DNA of 64,000 nucleotides, taken from contig NZ_PYWX01000024.1 in the NCBI RefSeq assembly GCF_003031675.1, positions 1 through 64,000 of the forward strand, read 5' to 3'. Origin of the DNA: Pseudomonas palleroniana. GTDB taxonomy: Bacteria; Pseudomonadota; Gammaproteobacteria; Pseudomonadales; Pseudomonadaceae. The position numbers and the translations under genes were made by a program. Position 1 is the first letter of the stretch. Every line of letters starts with the position of its first letter. This document shows, in pieces, positions 7,280-15,860 of this stretch. The notes beneath the pieces are model-generated. The model was not told the origin of the DNA, did no database searches, and was given only the letters and a program-made list of their open reading frames with translations.

Positions 7280-7563
7280 TCACCCCCATGCGCTGCAAGG
7301 GTTTAGCTTTGGAATCGCAAGAGAGAAGGCGTTATCCAGCGATCCGGGGGGACGTCCTTGTTACACCTGAAAAGAGCGACGAACTGGGGCGAAGCTCAAA
7401 TGTAGCGAGGATCAATAGAGGATGGCCGAAGGAGCATGAACCTCTGCCCCGATTGCTGGACGCTACCTTATCAGGCATGGCGCCGACGGGATTTGTTTTG
7501 AGCGGGATAGAGTACGTCGACGGATGTGCTTACGCACAGTCGTGGTGGTGTAGGTTGGAATAA
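7267..7563 (+). CDS. Second gene of the SOS-box unit, unknown function
   Basis: A 98-residue basic protein (begins MHMLITPMRCKGLALESQERRRYP, ends ALGDATLS-type region then YAQSWWCRLE) with no recognised family. It overlaps the stop of the upstream 88-residue gene by 13 bases, so it is probably co-transcribed from the LexA-controlled promoter. The start could also be the second ATG at 7273. Its Arg-rich middle and three aromatic residues at the C-terminus are the only visible features. Confidence 0.5.
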   Translation: MHMLITPMRCKGLALESQERRRYPAIRGDVLVTPEKSDELGRSSNVARINRGWPKEHEPLPRLLDATLSGMAPTGFVLSGIEYVDGCAYAQSWWCRLE

Positions 7564-7636
7564 AACATGTTCCCGTAGAAGGTGTGGTATATACAGTGAA
7601 ACGATTGTGTGAACCACGTCTTAATGGAATTTTGAA

Positions 7637-8896
7637 ATGGACAAACAACAAAAATGTGTTTACTGCGGTAACTTTGGCCCATTCTCCGAAGAGCATGTAT
7701 TTCCTGCTGGCATGGGCGGCGATGACAAAAACTATACTCTTATCGATTTAGTATGCGCTAATTGCAATACAAAGTTTTTTTCAAAGCTTGAACTATCACT
7801 TATGCGAAGATCACCAACAGCACTTGGTAGAGCATTTATGCAGTCAAGATCAAGAGAGCGAGGTGGACGTACTACCAAACCAACGATTGAAACCAGAAAT
7901 CGCTACGTTATAGATAAATCCGGAAGACTACTTGAATCTGAAGAAGATAATCATGGAGTAGAAACCATATTGGCCCAGTGCCATATTGAAGGCGAAAAAA
8001 TATACTATACAGCCCAAGACTCACCGCATCTTCAGAAATTTTATAACGATCTTGAGAGCTTGCTCAATAAGACCACAATTAATATCATCAAAAAAAATGA
8101 CTCTACTTCTTTTGAGGTTATTGTGTATGAGTGGACGGAAGACAAGTACGAGTTTCTAAAACAGGAGAACTTGGTCAGGCCTCCTGCTACGGGAATATGG
8201 ATAGATTCCCCGTCAGAAAAAACTCTCAATTTTATGCCTCGATTTTTTCAGAAACTCAAGGGGCAGCTCGTCCTAAAAACGGAAAATGAAGAAAGCCACA
8301 CTGCTCTTTTAAGAAGCATGCGAAGAACTGTTCCGTCCATTCGACATAAGCTTGCTGATGCCCAAAATAACACCATAAACAACCCATTAGTGCATGTTGA
8401 GATGGTTGTGGATATGGCAGAAACCGAGCGAGCGATAGCTAAAATCGGCTTCAATTTCTTCATCCATACATTCGGTGAAGATGCAGCAAGACAAGTGGAA
8501 TACGATAGTATTAAAGCCTCAATATTGACTGGCGTTCCAGAGTTGCCATATTCTTCGCTTGGCGAAGATTCCAAAGAAGTAATTTCGGACCTGTTCGGTA
8601 AGCCTCCAGAGAAATGTCACTGTGTGATGTTGATAGCCGCTCCTTCGGGGCATCACACTAGAGATATCTACTTTTACGCAAAGCTTTACGGGACAGGCGT
8701 GCACCAAGTGCTGATATCAAAAAATTCTGAATTTGGCGAGCTGCGAGATCCTATTTACTTCATAATAAATTATGAGACCAACAAAATAGAAAAGCTTTCG
8801 ATGCTGGAGTACCAGCTAAAGCATGGCACATTGATCGATAGTTTTAATGTAAAGTTGGGGCGACCAACGGCTGACTACCTCCCCAAAGCTAGATAA
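7637..8896 (+). CDS. HNH_5-like zinc nuclease-type protein, accessory (moron)
   Basis: A 419-residue protein. The N-terminal 45 residues carry an HNH-type zinc module: Cys7-x2-Cys10, then SEEH with His20 followed by VFP, then Cys40-x2-Cys43-Asn44. This is the arrangement of HNH_5-like endonucleases. The remaining 370 residues show no recognised domain and end in an alpha/beta region. The gene and its surroundings are visibly AT-rich compared with the GC-rich phage genes, and its codons use A/T third positions freely, so recent transfer is likely. It is a single gene facing the end of the late operon across a terminator. A DNA-cleaving defence or superinfection-exclusion role is an inference from fold and location. 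Confidence 0.7.
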   Translation: MDKQQKCVYCGNFGPFSEEHVFPAGMGGDDKNYTLIDLVCANCNTKFFSKLELSLMRRSPTALGRAFMQSRSRERGGRTTKPTIETRNRYVIDKSGRLLESEEDNHGVETILAQCHIEGEKIYYTAQDSPHLQKFYNDLESLLNKTTINIIKKNDSTSFEVIVYEWTEDKYEFLKQENLVRPPATGIWIDSPSEKTLNFMPRFFQKLKGQLVLKTENEESHTALLRSMRRTVPSIRHKLADAQNNTINNPLVHVEMVVDMAETERAIAKIGFNFFIHTFGEDAARQVEYDSIKASILTGVPELPYSSLGEDSKEVISDLFGKPPEKCHCVMLIAAPSGHHTRDIYFYAKLYGTGVHQVLISKNSEFGELRDPIYFIINYETNKIEKLSMLEYQLKHGTLIDSFNVKLGRPTADYLPKAR

Positions 8897-8935
8897 ACTT
8901 CGCGACGTGTCTAATACCCGAAACGAAAAACTTTT

Positions 8936-8963
8936 CACAAAGCCGTCGAGTGGCGGCTTTAGA
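8936..8963. terminator. Bidirectional terminator between HNH gene and late operon
   Basis: AAGCCG (8940-8945) and CGGCTT (8954-8959) form a stem with an A tract before and a T tract after. It sits between two convergent transcription units and can end both. Confidence 0.6.
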
Positions 8964-8975
8964 AGACCTTTAGTT

Positions 8976-9947
8976 TCACAGGGTGACTTGCTTCAACTTC
9001 GCCGCCATTTTCTCTACCTCTACTCCCGAACTGGTAAAAGCGCCCGAGTTACTCGGAACGGGCGTTGGCCCGTGAACATGCTCAGCTAATTGCACGTTCA
9101 TCCGTTGCACCAGGTCGAGCAAATCACAAAGCACCTGCAGCACGTTTACGCCTTCGGACCCCAACCAGGTCTTAGGCGCCACCAGCCGCTGGCTGACCTC
9201 TGCCACACTCCTACGCAGTCCCTGAATCCTTTCCTCCATATCGCCCCCCACCGTGGCGTTGTACTTCTGCCCCACCACCAGGTTCAAGTCGCGCCCGGTC
9301 GCTTGGTGCAGATCATCCACCGCCGCCAGGCTGGCAGATCCGCCCGACAGTAGCTTGAGCGCGCCCAGGGCCTCGATCGTCTTGATCCCGCCCACTGACT
9401 CGGTTGAATGATCGTCCACCGTCCTGGTGTGGCTCTGGAACCGTTCGGTGTTGCCCATCGCCTCCACTTCCCGCTCGATCGCCTTGTCGCGGATCTTGCC
9501 GTCAGTCTGGCGCAGCCAATTGCCATCGGCGTCTACACGCTGCTGACAGGCTTCGCTGTGCTGCCAAACCTGATCACCTTTAGGCACGCTGGGCATGCTC
9601 AGACCGTGGGGCAGAATGGTTTGGATATACGGCTTGTGCGGCAGGCCGTAGGCAAAGCCCACCACCACTTGGGTGCCTTCCTCGGGGAACGCATAGATGC
9701 CCATTTCCTCGCCACCGGTGGGCAGCGGCAAAGGCACACCGGCCAGGATCGGCAGCGTGGTATCTGGCTCGCCGTCAGGCCCCATCACCTCAATGTCGAC
9801 CGCATAGCGCGGCCGGAAGTCATCACAGATGCCGGCGCCGACCGGGGCGTCGGCCACGGCCACAACCCGGGCAAAGCGTGGCAGGTGATAACCGCCGGTG
9901 AGTTCAGGGAATTGTCGTTCTACGCTGCGGCGGATTGCGTCGTCCAT
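8976..9947 (-). CDS. Baseplate spike / assembly protein (gpV-like)
   Basis: A 323-residue baseplate protein. The N-terminal half contains an OB-fold-like region (YAVDIEVMGPDGEPDT, GEEMGIYAFPEEGTQVVVGFAYGLPHKPYIQ) typical of P2 gpV/Mu gp45 spike proteins. A beta-helical repeat-rich segment follows, then a C-terminal helix. It is the last gene of the leftward late operon and overlaps the start of the upstream hub-like gene by 28 bases. In related phages the protein forms the membrane-piercing needle at the tail tip. A metal-binding HxH tip motif is not obvious here. Confidence 0.75.
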   Translation of the reverse strand: MDDAIRRSVERQFPELTGGYHLPRFARVVAVADAPVGAGICDDFRPRYAVDIEVMGPDGEPDTTLPILAGVPLPLPTGGEEMGIYAFPEEGTQVVVGFAYGLPHKPYIQTILPHGLSMPSVPKGDQVWQHSEACQQRVDADGNWLRQTDGKIRDKAIEREVEAMGNTERFQSHTRTVDDHSTESVGGIKTIEALGALKLLSGGSASLAAVDDLHQATGRDLNLVVGQKYNATVGGDMEERIQGLRRSVAEVSQRLVAPKTWLGSEGVNVLQVLCDLLDLVQRMNVQLAEHVHGPTPVPSNSGAFTSSGVEVEKMAAKLKQVTL

Positions 9948-10624
9948 CGGATGGCCATCTGGTTGTCGATGAGCGCCACACTGGTGATGCGCTCGCCGTG
10001 GTTGATTGTTGCACCTGGTCGCAGCCCGGGAAGGGCCGCAATCATTGCGCTCTGGTTGCCCTGGTAGTCGTCAAACAGCTCCACCGGCAGCTGCAGCGGC
10101 GAGCGAACGCCAAAAAAGCTGTCGGCCCAACTGCCCACGAATACCTCGCCGTCACCCTGCTGCTGCCAGATGAAGTCGGGGATGTTGAAAACCCGGGCTA
10201 GGCTGTCCATGGCTTGGTAGCCAGCGGCCAGGCTGTAGAAGAACGGCGCCTTAACGCCGGCGTAGGGCCGGTCCGGGACACGAAAGCGCAACCCGGTGTG
10301 CTGACTGATCTCGACCAGGACCGCACGCAGGTCGACGTGGCGCAGGTTCAGCGGTAACGGGTTGGCCAGAATCGCGGCCAGCTCGCGGCAGAACAGCACC
10401 TGTTGGGTGCTGCTGGCAGTGGTGGAGCGCTCGACGTAGCCAATGAAGTGGCGCTGCAGCGTGTTGCCGTTGTAACCGATATCGAGCGTGACCAGCCCCT
10501 TGACCGGCTTTGTGGCCTGAATGGTGAATGTCGCCCGGCCTGGACTTTTCGCATCCAGCCGCACTTCGTTTTTGACCAAGACGTAGGGCTGGCCGTTGAT
10601 GGCCAATTCCTTATGCAGCTTCAT
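9920..10624 (-). CDS. Baseplate hub-like protein (gpD-like)
   Basis: A 234-residue phage protein (MKLHKELAINGQPYVLVKNEVRLDAKSP..., VTLDIGYNGNTLQRHFIGYVERS). Length, position before the spike gene and beta-rich content suggest the baseplate hub that links the tail tube and spike in P2-like phages, equivalent to gpD or Mu gp44. Identity is by context and weak similarity. It overlaps the following gene by 28 bases and the preceding one by 4 (ATGA), which indicates tight coupling. Confidence 0.6.
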   Translation of the reverse strand: MKLHKELAINGQPYVLVKNEVRLDAKSPGRATFTIQATKPVKGLVTLDIGYNGNTLQRHFIGYVERSTTASSTQQVLFCRELAAILANPLPLNLRHVDLRAVLVEISQHTGLRFRVPDRPYAGVKAPFFYSLAAGYQAMDSLARVFNIPDFIWQQQGDGEVFVGSWADSFFGVRSPLQLPVELFDDYQGNQSAMIAALPGLRPGATINHGERITSVALIDNQMAIRWTTQSAAA

Positions 10625-11184
10625 TGCTTGTCACTCCCACCCAACCAGGTGTCGACCTTTTTCAAGGTCGCTTCAAAACCGGTCAGTTCTTCGGGCCCAC
10701 CAGGTGAGTCGCTGCCGGCGCCGCCGACCGCACCGACCGCACCGACCGCGCCGCCTGGGCCCGACTGCGCGGTGACCGCGTTGCCCGATCGCCGGCCCTC
10801 GACTTTCTCAGGGTTCGACAGTTTTTCAGTCAGGGTGAACTGGATCAGCCAGCCGCGCAGATTGTCGTCTTCCCGGGCGCTGACGCCTTCGGTGAACGTC
10901 ACCTGGCGCATGCCGAACGCGGCGGCGGTGTCATTGACGATTCGGTAGGTTCTGAGCTGGCCACCGCCTTCGGTGGCTTCCACCAGGCGCATCAGGTCGC
11001 GCAGTTGCACCTGGTCAACGAAAGGAATCATCAGGCTGACGGTCAGGGTCTTCGGCTTAAAGCCCTTGTGCCCCTTGTCGGTGTTGCTGGTCTGGCCTGA
11101 TAAGTCGTCGCTCTCAATGCGCAGATTGCCGGTGACCTTGATGTTTTTCCCGCGTACCTCTTGCCCATCCAGTAACAGCGTCAT
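10621..11184 (-). CDS. Baseplate complex protein with Gly/Ala linker
   Basis: A 187-residue phage tail or baseplate protein (MTLLLDGQEVRGKNIKVTGNLRIESDDLSG..., TVSLMIPFVDQVQLRDLM). The central part looks like a gpU/baseplate wedge type protein. Residues about 140-160 form a low-complexity linker of repeated Gly-Ala-Val, encoded by a 9-base tandem repeat near 10722-10755. The start ATG overlaps the previous gene's stop by 4 bases. The exact role is unknown; context in the baseplate gene block supports a structural function. Confidence 0.6.
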   Translation of the reverse strand: MTLLLDGQEVRGKNIKVTGNLRIESDDLSGQTSNTDKGHKGFKPKTLTVSLMIPFVDQVQLRDLMRLVEATEGGGQLRTYRIVNDTAAAFGMRQVTFTEGVSAREDDNLRGWLIQFTLTEKLSNPEKVEGRRSGNAVTAQSGPGGAVGAVGAVGGAGSDSPGGPEELTGFEATLKKVDTWLGGSDKQ

Positions 11185-12113
11185 AGGCCCACCAGCTCGC
11201 GAACAAAGCTCAATCCCTGCTTAGATCCCACCAGCAGCGCGCCGGCGCACAGCACCCATTCATGCCCCGGGGGATCGCCGGCCAACAACGCCTTGCGTAG
11301 CTCCGTGGCATTACCAGGGCCTATCAAACGGGCGCGCATGCTGCTATCGGGGTTGCCATCAGCCAGCAGGGCTTTGAGGTCGGCCAGTTGCTGATCACGA
11401 CCCTCTTGTTGAGCGGCTTTGCGGGTAGCAAGGGCGGCAAGGTCAGCCATGGGCGAGCTGTCGGCGGCGTAGCTCTCCAGGACGGCGAGTTGGCCGGCCA
11501 TGGATTGCTGCGCCGCCTTGACCACCGTGCAGCGCTCCAAGGGCAGCGACTGCCAACGCGGCAAGGTGCCGGCGGCGGGGATCTCCCATTTTTCTGTCTC
11601 CAGCTTGGACAGGTGCCGCGCGCGCCGTTCGGCTCGCACCAGGTCGGGCATGGGCAACAAGGCGTTGAACCGTGCCAGGCTCGCGGCCAACTGATCGAAG
11701 CGCGTGGACAGGAACATCAGACACAGCGCGAACTGGGGACCGACTGGCCGGCCGGTGTCGCTCACGTCCACCAGTTTGCCGGCCAGCTGCTGCAGCAAGT
11801 TCGGTGCAGACAGGAAGCGTTGGTAGCCACGTCCCTGGCCAATGCCACTTTGAAACGGCGTCACCACCAAGCATGCAGGGGCTTCTCCCATCTGATCAGT
11901 CAGTGCTGCACGGCCTGCAGCGATCACTCCCTGGGCAGCGTCACCCACGGGCCCGGGACTGGTGGTGGTTTTGCCATTGAGGTCTGCCAGGCGTTTCGCG
12001 GTGCTGGCCAGCTCGCCGCTGGCCATCCCTTGGGCCGCTGACAGTTGCCCCATCCATTCGGTGGCTTGGGCAGGCCAGCGCATTGTCACCGGTGACCAGG
12101 TCATGTCAGGCAT
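11181..12113 (-). CDS. Phage structural protein of unknown role
   Basis: A 310-residue helical protein (MPDMTWSPVTMRWPAQATEWMGQLSAAQG..., FALCLMFLSTRFDQLAASLARFNALLPMPDL). No domain is recognised. It lies between the tail fibre assembly gene and the baseplate genes, overlapping both (8 bases with the upstream gene and 4 with the downstream one). A tail or baseplate component is likely. Long Ala/Leu/Gln helices suggest an elongated or oligomeric protein. It is not in the P2 core set; related HP1/K139-type phages have an uncharacterised gene in this position. Confidence 0.55.
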   Translation of the reverse strand: MPDMTWSPVTMRWPAQATEWMGQLSAAQGMASGELASTAKRLADLNGKTTTSPGPVGDAAQGVIAAGRAALTDQMGEAPACLVVTPFQSGIGQGRGYQRFLSAPNLLQQLAGKLVDVSDTGRPVGPQFALCLMFLSTRFDQLAASLARFNALLPMPDLVRAERRARHLSKLETEKWEIPAAGTLPRWQSLPLERCTVVKAAQQSMAGQLAVLESYAADSSPMADLAALATRKAAQQEGRDQQLADLKALLADGNPDSSMRARLIGPGNATELRKALLAGDPPGHEWVLCAGALLVGSKQGLSFVRELVGL

Positions 12114-12744
12114 TCGGTAGCACCAGAACAGGCAGTTCGGCCACCAGATCAGAGCTGCTCGGTGTTTTGCGCTTACCCTGCTCGATCGCCGTCAACTGGT
12201 CGTAGCAATAGGACCAGCACAACGAGCGCCACGTACGAAACGCTACCCCGTCAGCCTGGAATTTTGGCACTGCAGGTTCATCTGCGTAGCTGATCGCGTC
12301 CTTGACGTCGGAGTAACCGGCCTTCTTGGCTGTTTGGTCCAGGAACAGCTGTACGCTGGTTACGTGTCCCGCTCTGACCTGCTCCCAGGTCAGAGGTGGC
12401 GGGTCCAGAGCCACGGGGCAGCCTTTCACCGCCTGAATAACTTTACCCAACGCTTGAGCGGCGAACAGCTCCTGGTAGTCGCCCATCGTAATTTCCAGCA
12501 GCTCGCCGGCAGGCGGGAGGTTGCACGCAGGATTGGGGATTTCTACCAGGGGCGGCGTGGCCTTTGGGTCTTTAACCTTGATGGTCGGCGCCTTTTCAGT
12601 CGAGCCCTCGGGCGCCATCCAGTTGGGGTCAGGAATGCTGATCGTGGGGTGTTTCCACTTTGGGTCAGCTACCAGCAAGGTGCGCTCGCCATGGGCGCGG
12701 GTGTCGTAGAAGCCAGCGGTAGGTGCATGAAAATAGAGAGTCAT
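12106..12744 (-). CDS. Tail fibre assembly protein-like
   Basis: A 212-residue protein. The N-terminus MTLYFHAPTAGFYDTRAHGE is the usual opening of phage tail fibre assembly chaperones. The C-terminus, RTWRSLCWSYCYDQLTAIEQGK, resembles the conserved helical end of that group. Members help trimerise the adjacent tail fibre. ATG at 12744 starts 2 bases after the fibre gene's TAA. A more upstream in-frame start inside the fibre gene is rejected because this N-terminal motif defines the family start. Residues 30-75 are Pro-rich. Confidence 0.7.
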   Translation of the reverse strand: MTLYFHAPTAGFYDTRAHGERTLLVADPKWKHPTISIPDPNWMAPEGSTEKAPTIKVKDPKATPPLVEIPNPACNLPPAGELLEITMGDYQELFAAQALGKVIQAVKGCPVALDPPPLTWEQVRAGHVTSVQLFLDQTAKKAGYSDVKDAISYADEPAVPKFQADGVAFRTWRSLCWSYCYDQLTAIEQGKRKTPSSSDLVAELPVLVLPNA

Positions 12745-12746
12745 AA

Positions 12747-15326
12747 TTAGTAGCCGGTGGCCTCCCAATAAATTTCATCTGGCGAATTGAATGGGCCAGA
12801 AATCACGGAAAACTGGGTGTTGCTGACGATCAGGGTGTTGGTACCGGTCAACACGTCGTCGTAGAAGACGCTGGTCCGAGACGCTACGAGAGACACACAG
12901 CGGTTGGGAAAAGCGATCGGAAAACTACGATGTGTCACCTTGTCCGAAGCCCCAAGGGTTAAGCCCCACTGGCGAATCAGCCCGGTCTGTGCGCACTTCC
13001 ACCAACCGTTTGGGCTCAGGGAGGCGGTGTTTTTCAAGACAGCACCTGGCACATCGGCGGTCGCTTGGGGCAAATTGGTAAGCCGGCTTCCATCACCGCT
13101 GTAGGTGCCGACGATATTCAGGTTTCCACCCTCGCTGATGGTCAGCGCGTTGTTGGTATTTCCTACATGAAACACAACGTTGGCAGGCGTGTTTGAACCG
13201 CCGCCGGACCAAACGTCCATGGATGCCAGATGACGTTCGGCCCAGTTGGTAGCCTTCCAAATCAAATATGCGCTGCCATTGTTGGTGCTATTGATTTGCA
13301 TAGCGGGCTCTCGGGCACGCCAGTCAACGAACCCGCCGGCCATTGAGGGAAAGTCATAGGTAACCGTTCCCGTCAAAAGCCCGCCACTGAGCGGTAATTT
13401 TGAGTTGTCAGCGATCGCGATGTTGGCGGTCCCATCGAACGCTACGCCGTTGATGAGACGAGGCGATGCCAGCTTTGTCGCTGTGGCGGCATTGCCCGAC
13501 ACAGCAATGTCATAGGTGCCACTCAAACGAGCCTTGGGCAGCGTGCCGAGTGTCAGCGCGTTGGCATTCAAGCCCGTCAGTTGCCCGCCATCACCAAAAT
13601 ACGACCCCTTGATGCTCAGGTGTCCAGAGCCGTCCAATATAAAGGCGGCGACAGTTCCCCCCACATGCATGACCACCGAAGGCACAGAATTGGACGTACC
13701 ACCGGCGTAGACCTCCATGGCAGCCAAGTGCCGCTCGCTCCAATTGGTACCCTTCCATACGGAATACGCGGCGCCGTTAGCGGGACAATCAATCTGTATG
13801 GCTGTTTGGCGCTCCTGCCAACTGACAAAAGAGCCGCCAATCATTGGCACGTTGAACCGTACGCCGCCGGTCAGCATGCCGCCGCTAAGTGGCAACTTAG
13901 AGCCGTCACCGATCGCGATGTTTTGAGTACCGTCAAACGGCACACCGTTGATCAAACGCGGCGTTTCCAATCGTGTGGCCGAACCAGCGTTACCAGTCAC
14001 TTGGATATCGTAGGCACCATACAATCTCGCTCGGGGAACGCTACCTGCAGTGAGGGCATTAGCGTTGAGATTGACCAGTCCTCCGCCGTTACCATGAAGC
14101 AAACCCGTGATTGCCACGCCATCGACAGATACCCGAACGCCGTTACCTGTCGCATAACCATCGGCTCCCAACCCCATGAACAGCGTTTGAAAGCCAGCGG
14201 ACGTGCCAAACCCGCCAATGCTGCCGACGGCCTTCCCACCAGACGTAAACAACAGCCCACGCGCCCAGCCGCTTCCGAAGTAATTTTCAGCGGCAAATTC
14301 CACATCGCCAATCATCGTGCCACCAGTCAGCGGCAGCTTGGTGGCGTCACGGACGGTAATGTCTTGCGTGCCATCGAAGGCCACACCGTTGATAGAGCGG
14401 GCATTGGCCAGCTTTGTGGCAGACCCCGACCGCAAGTCAGGGTAATGACCCACCTTGGCGGCGAAGTGATCCACCAGCGGGCCATCGATTGGGGCGACTG
14501 TTCGCAGATCGTTGATCTGGTTGGCGCTTACCAGGTGCGCCAGAGGAATGCAGTAGTGCCAGCGGCCGTCGCTGTCCAGGAAGTCGACCTGGTTAGGGTC
14601 AAATACCACTTTCCAGCTGGCCAGCACGTCGTTCAGCTCACGGCGCAGCGTGACATGCAGCCACACCGGTGCCGGCACCGCCGGCGGCGCGATCGGCAAG
14701 GCGCTGGCCAGCTCAACGCGGATACCCTCGATGTACGCCAGTCCTGGTTTGAGCTGGTATCCGGCCGCGACCTTTTCCACCTGCAGGCCGCTACGATAGA
14801 AGCACGCCCGGCCAAACATGTCGCGGTTGCTCAGGCGCTCGCGCTCATCAATACCTTTGAGGCGCACGGTAAAGTCATGTTGCCAGGTGCTGGCATCAAT
14901 CGTGATGCCGGTCAGTGCCTGGGCACCGTCGAACATCACCAGGATGTTACGGGTCACGTTGTTGCCGATCTGCTGCGGCGGGATATTCTTGCGCTTCTGC
15001 TGCAGTGGTACATAAGCCACGGCCAGCAACACGTTCTCGGCGGTTTCAAGGCCGATCCAGTTCCAGTCAAAGTCCCCGATATCGCTGCCCAGCATTGAGC
15101 TGTACACCACCTGGTTGGGGTTCACGAAGCCGATGTTCTGCGCTGGGATCGTGTAGGTGTGGACGATCTGCGCCGCCGGCGGCTTCGGCGCGGCACGATT
15201 GACCGGGCTGTTCGGGTTTAGCCCGGGCACGTTGGCAAAGATAAAGCGCACAACATCGAGACGCTGTTGCGCACCCAGTTTTTGGGAAATCAGGCTTTCA
15301 CCTGCAAGGGTAATACTGGCTCCCAC
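12747..15326 (-). CDS. Tail fibre protein with internal repeats
   Basis: An 859-residue fibre. The N-terminal 200 residues look like the DUF3751 phage tail-collar fibre domain (MGASITLAGESLISQKLGAQQ, then YVPLQQKRKN). The middle has repeats of about 165 residues. Each starts with a LNANALT motif, contains INGVAFDGT and ends with KLPLSGG; copies begin near nucleotides 14080 and 13590, with a partial third near 13090. The C-terminal 100 residues are a distinct knob, probably the receptor-binding end. Protein I lies upstream and the assembly chaperone downstream. Repeats of this kind can recombine and change fibre length or host range. Confidence 0.85.
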   Translation of the reverse strand: MGASITLAGESLISQKLGAQQRLDVVRFIFANVPGLNPNSPVNRAAPKPPAAQIVHTYTIPAQNIGFVNPNQVVYSSMLGSDIGDFDWNWIGLETAENVLLAVAYVPLQQKRKNIPPQQIGNNVTRNILVMFDGAQALTGITIDASTWQHDFTVRLKGIDERERLSNRDMFGRACFYRSGLQVEKVAAGYQLKPGLAYIEGIRVELASALPIAPPAVPAPVWLHVTLRRELNDVLASWKVVFDPNQVDFLDSDGRWHYCIPLAHLVSANQINDLRTVAPIDGPLVDHFAAKVGHYPDLRSGSATKLANARSINGVAFDGTQDITVRDATKLPLTGGTMIGDVEFAAENYFGSGWARGLLFTSGGKAVGSIGGFGTSAGFQTLFMGLGADGYATGNGVRVSVDGVAITGLLHGNGGGLVNLNANALTAGSVPRARLYGAYDIQVTGNAGSATRLETPRLINGVPFDGTQNIAIGDGSKLPLSGGMLTGGVRFNVPMIGGSFVSWQERQTAIQIDCPANGAAYSVWKGTNWSERHLAAMEVYAGGTSNSVPSVVMHVGGTVAAFILDGSGHLSIKGSYFGDGGQLTGLNANALTLGTLPKARLSGTYDIAVSGNAATATKLASPRLINGVAFDGTANIAIADNSKLPLSGGLLTGTVTYDFPSMAGGFVDWRAREPAMQINSTNNGSAYLIWKATNWAERHLASMDVWSGGGSNTPANVVFHVGNTNNALTISEGGNLNIVGTYSGDGSRLTNLPQATADVPGAVLKNTASLSPNGWWKCAQTGLIRQWGLTLGASDKVTHRSFPIAFPNRCVSLVASRTSVFYDDVLTGTNTLIVSNTQFSVISGPFNSPDEIYWEATGY

Positions 15327-15335
15327 AAGAGGCTC

Positions 15336-15860
15336 CTACAGGCTGGCAATCAGCGTTTGCTGATCGTCGTTAAAGTCAGCCGCGACGAGGCGCAGCGATA
15401 CGGGGGTGAGGGTCACGAAGTCATAGCGCCGGCAGGTGCGGCCGTATTGCTGAATCAGCACGCGCAACAGCTCCGGGTTCTGCGATAACTGGGAGTCGGA
15501 AAGGCGCAACATCACCACGTCCCAGTCCCGATCGGGCATACGCTCGTCAATCTCGACATAGCCCACGCCCAGGCGCTGCAGGATGCGTTTGAGCCCAGCC
15601 GTGCTGCCGGCGTCGACCGCGTTGATGAAGGCGAACTTGACGCGCAGGCGGTACAGGCTTTCCGGCTCATCCTTGAAGCGACTGATATCGCGCTGCCAAG
15701 CCAGCAGGTCCAGGACGGTCAGGTGGCAGGTGTCTGCATCCATCTGCAGCAGCGGCCATTGCAGCCAGCCTTCGACCTTTTCCCACCAGGACTGCGCAGC
15801 AGCTTTCAACTTGGCCAACTGCGGGCCATCGAGCCAGAACGGCAAATTGAGTTTGATCAT
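15336..15860 (-). CDS. Tail protein I (gpI-like, baseplate)
   Basis: A 174-residue protein that matches P2 gpI/DUF2313 type baseplate proteins in length and position, with an aromatic N-terminus (LPFWLDGPQLAKLKAAAQSWWEKVE), then LDLLAWQRDISRF, and a LYRLRVKFAFINAVDAGS segment. In P2 it lies between J and the fibre gene H, as here. It overlaps the J gene start by 4 bases (ATGA). It is expected to link the wedge and tail fibre in the baseplate. Confidence 0.75.
   Translation of the reverse strand: MIKLNLPFWLDGPQLAKLKAAAQSWWEKVEGWLQWPLLQMDADTCHLTVLDLLAWQRDISRFKDEPESLYRLRVKFAFINAVDAGSTAGLKRILQRLGVGYVEIDERMPDRDWDVVMLRLSDSQLSQNPELLRVLIQQYGRTCRRYDFVTLTPVSLRLVAADFNDDQQTLIASL

Noticed and set aside
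7580..7605. Second LexA-like sequence (TATATACAGT) upstream of the HNH gene
   Set aside because: Only one half site matches; the opposite half lacks CTG at the right distance.
13581..15098. A 505-residue plus-strand open frame opposite the tail fibre gene
   Set aside because: High-GC antisense frame: His/Gln/Arg-rich composition, no ribosome site and no family. The minus-strand fibre gene is clearly real.
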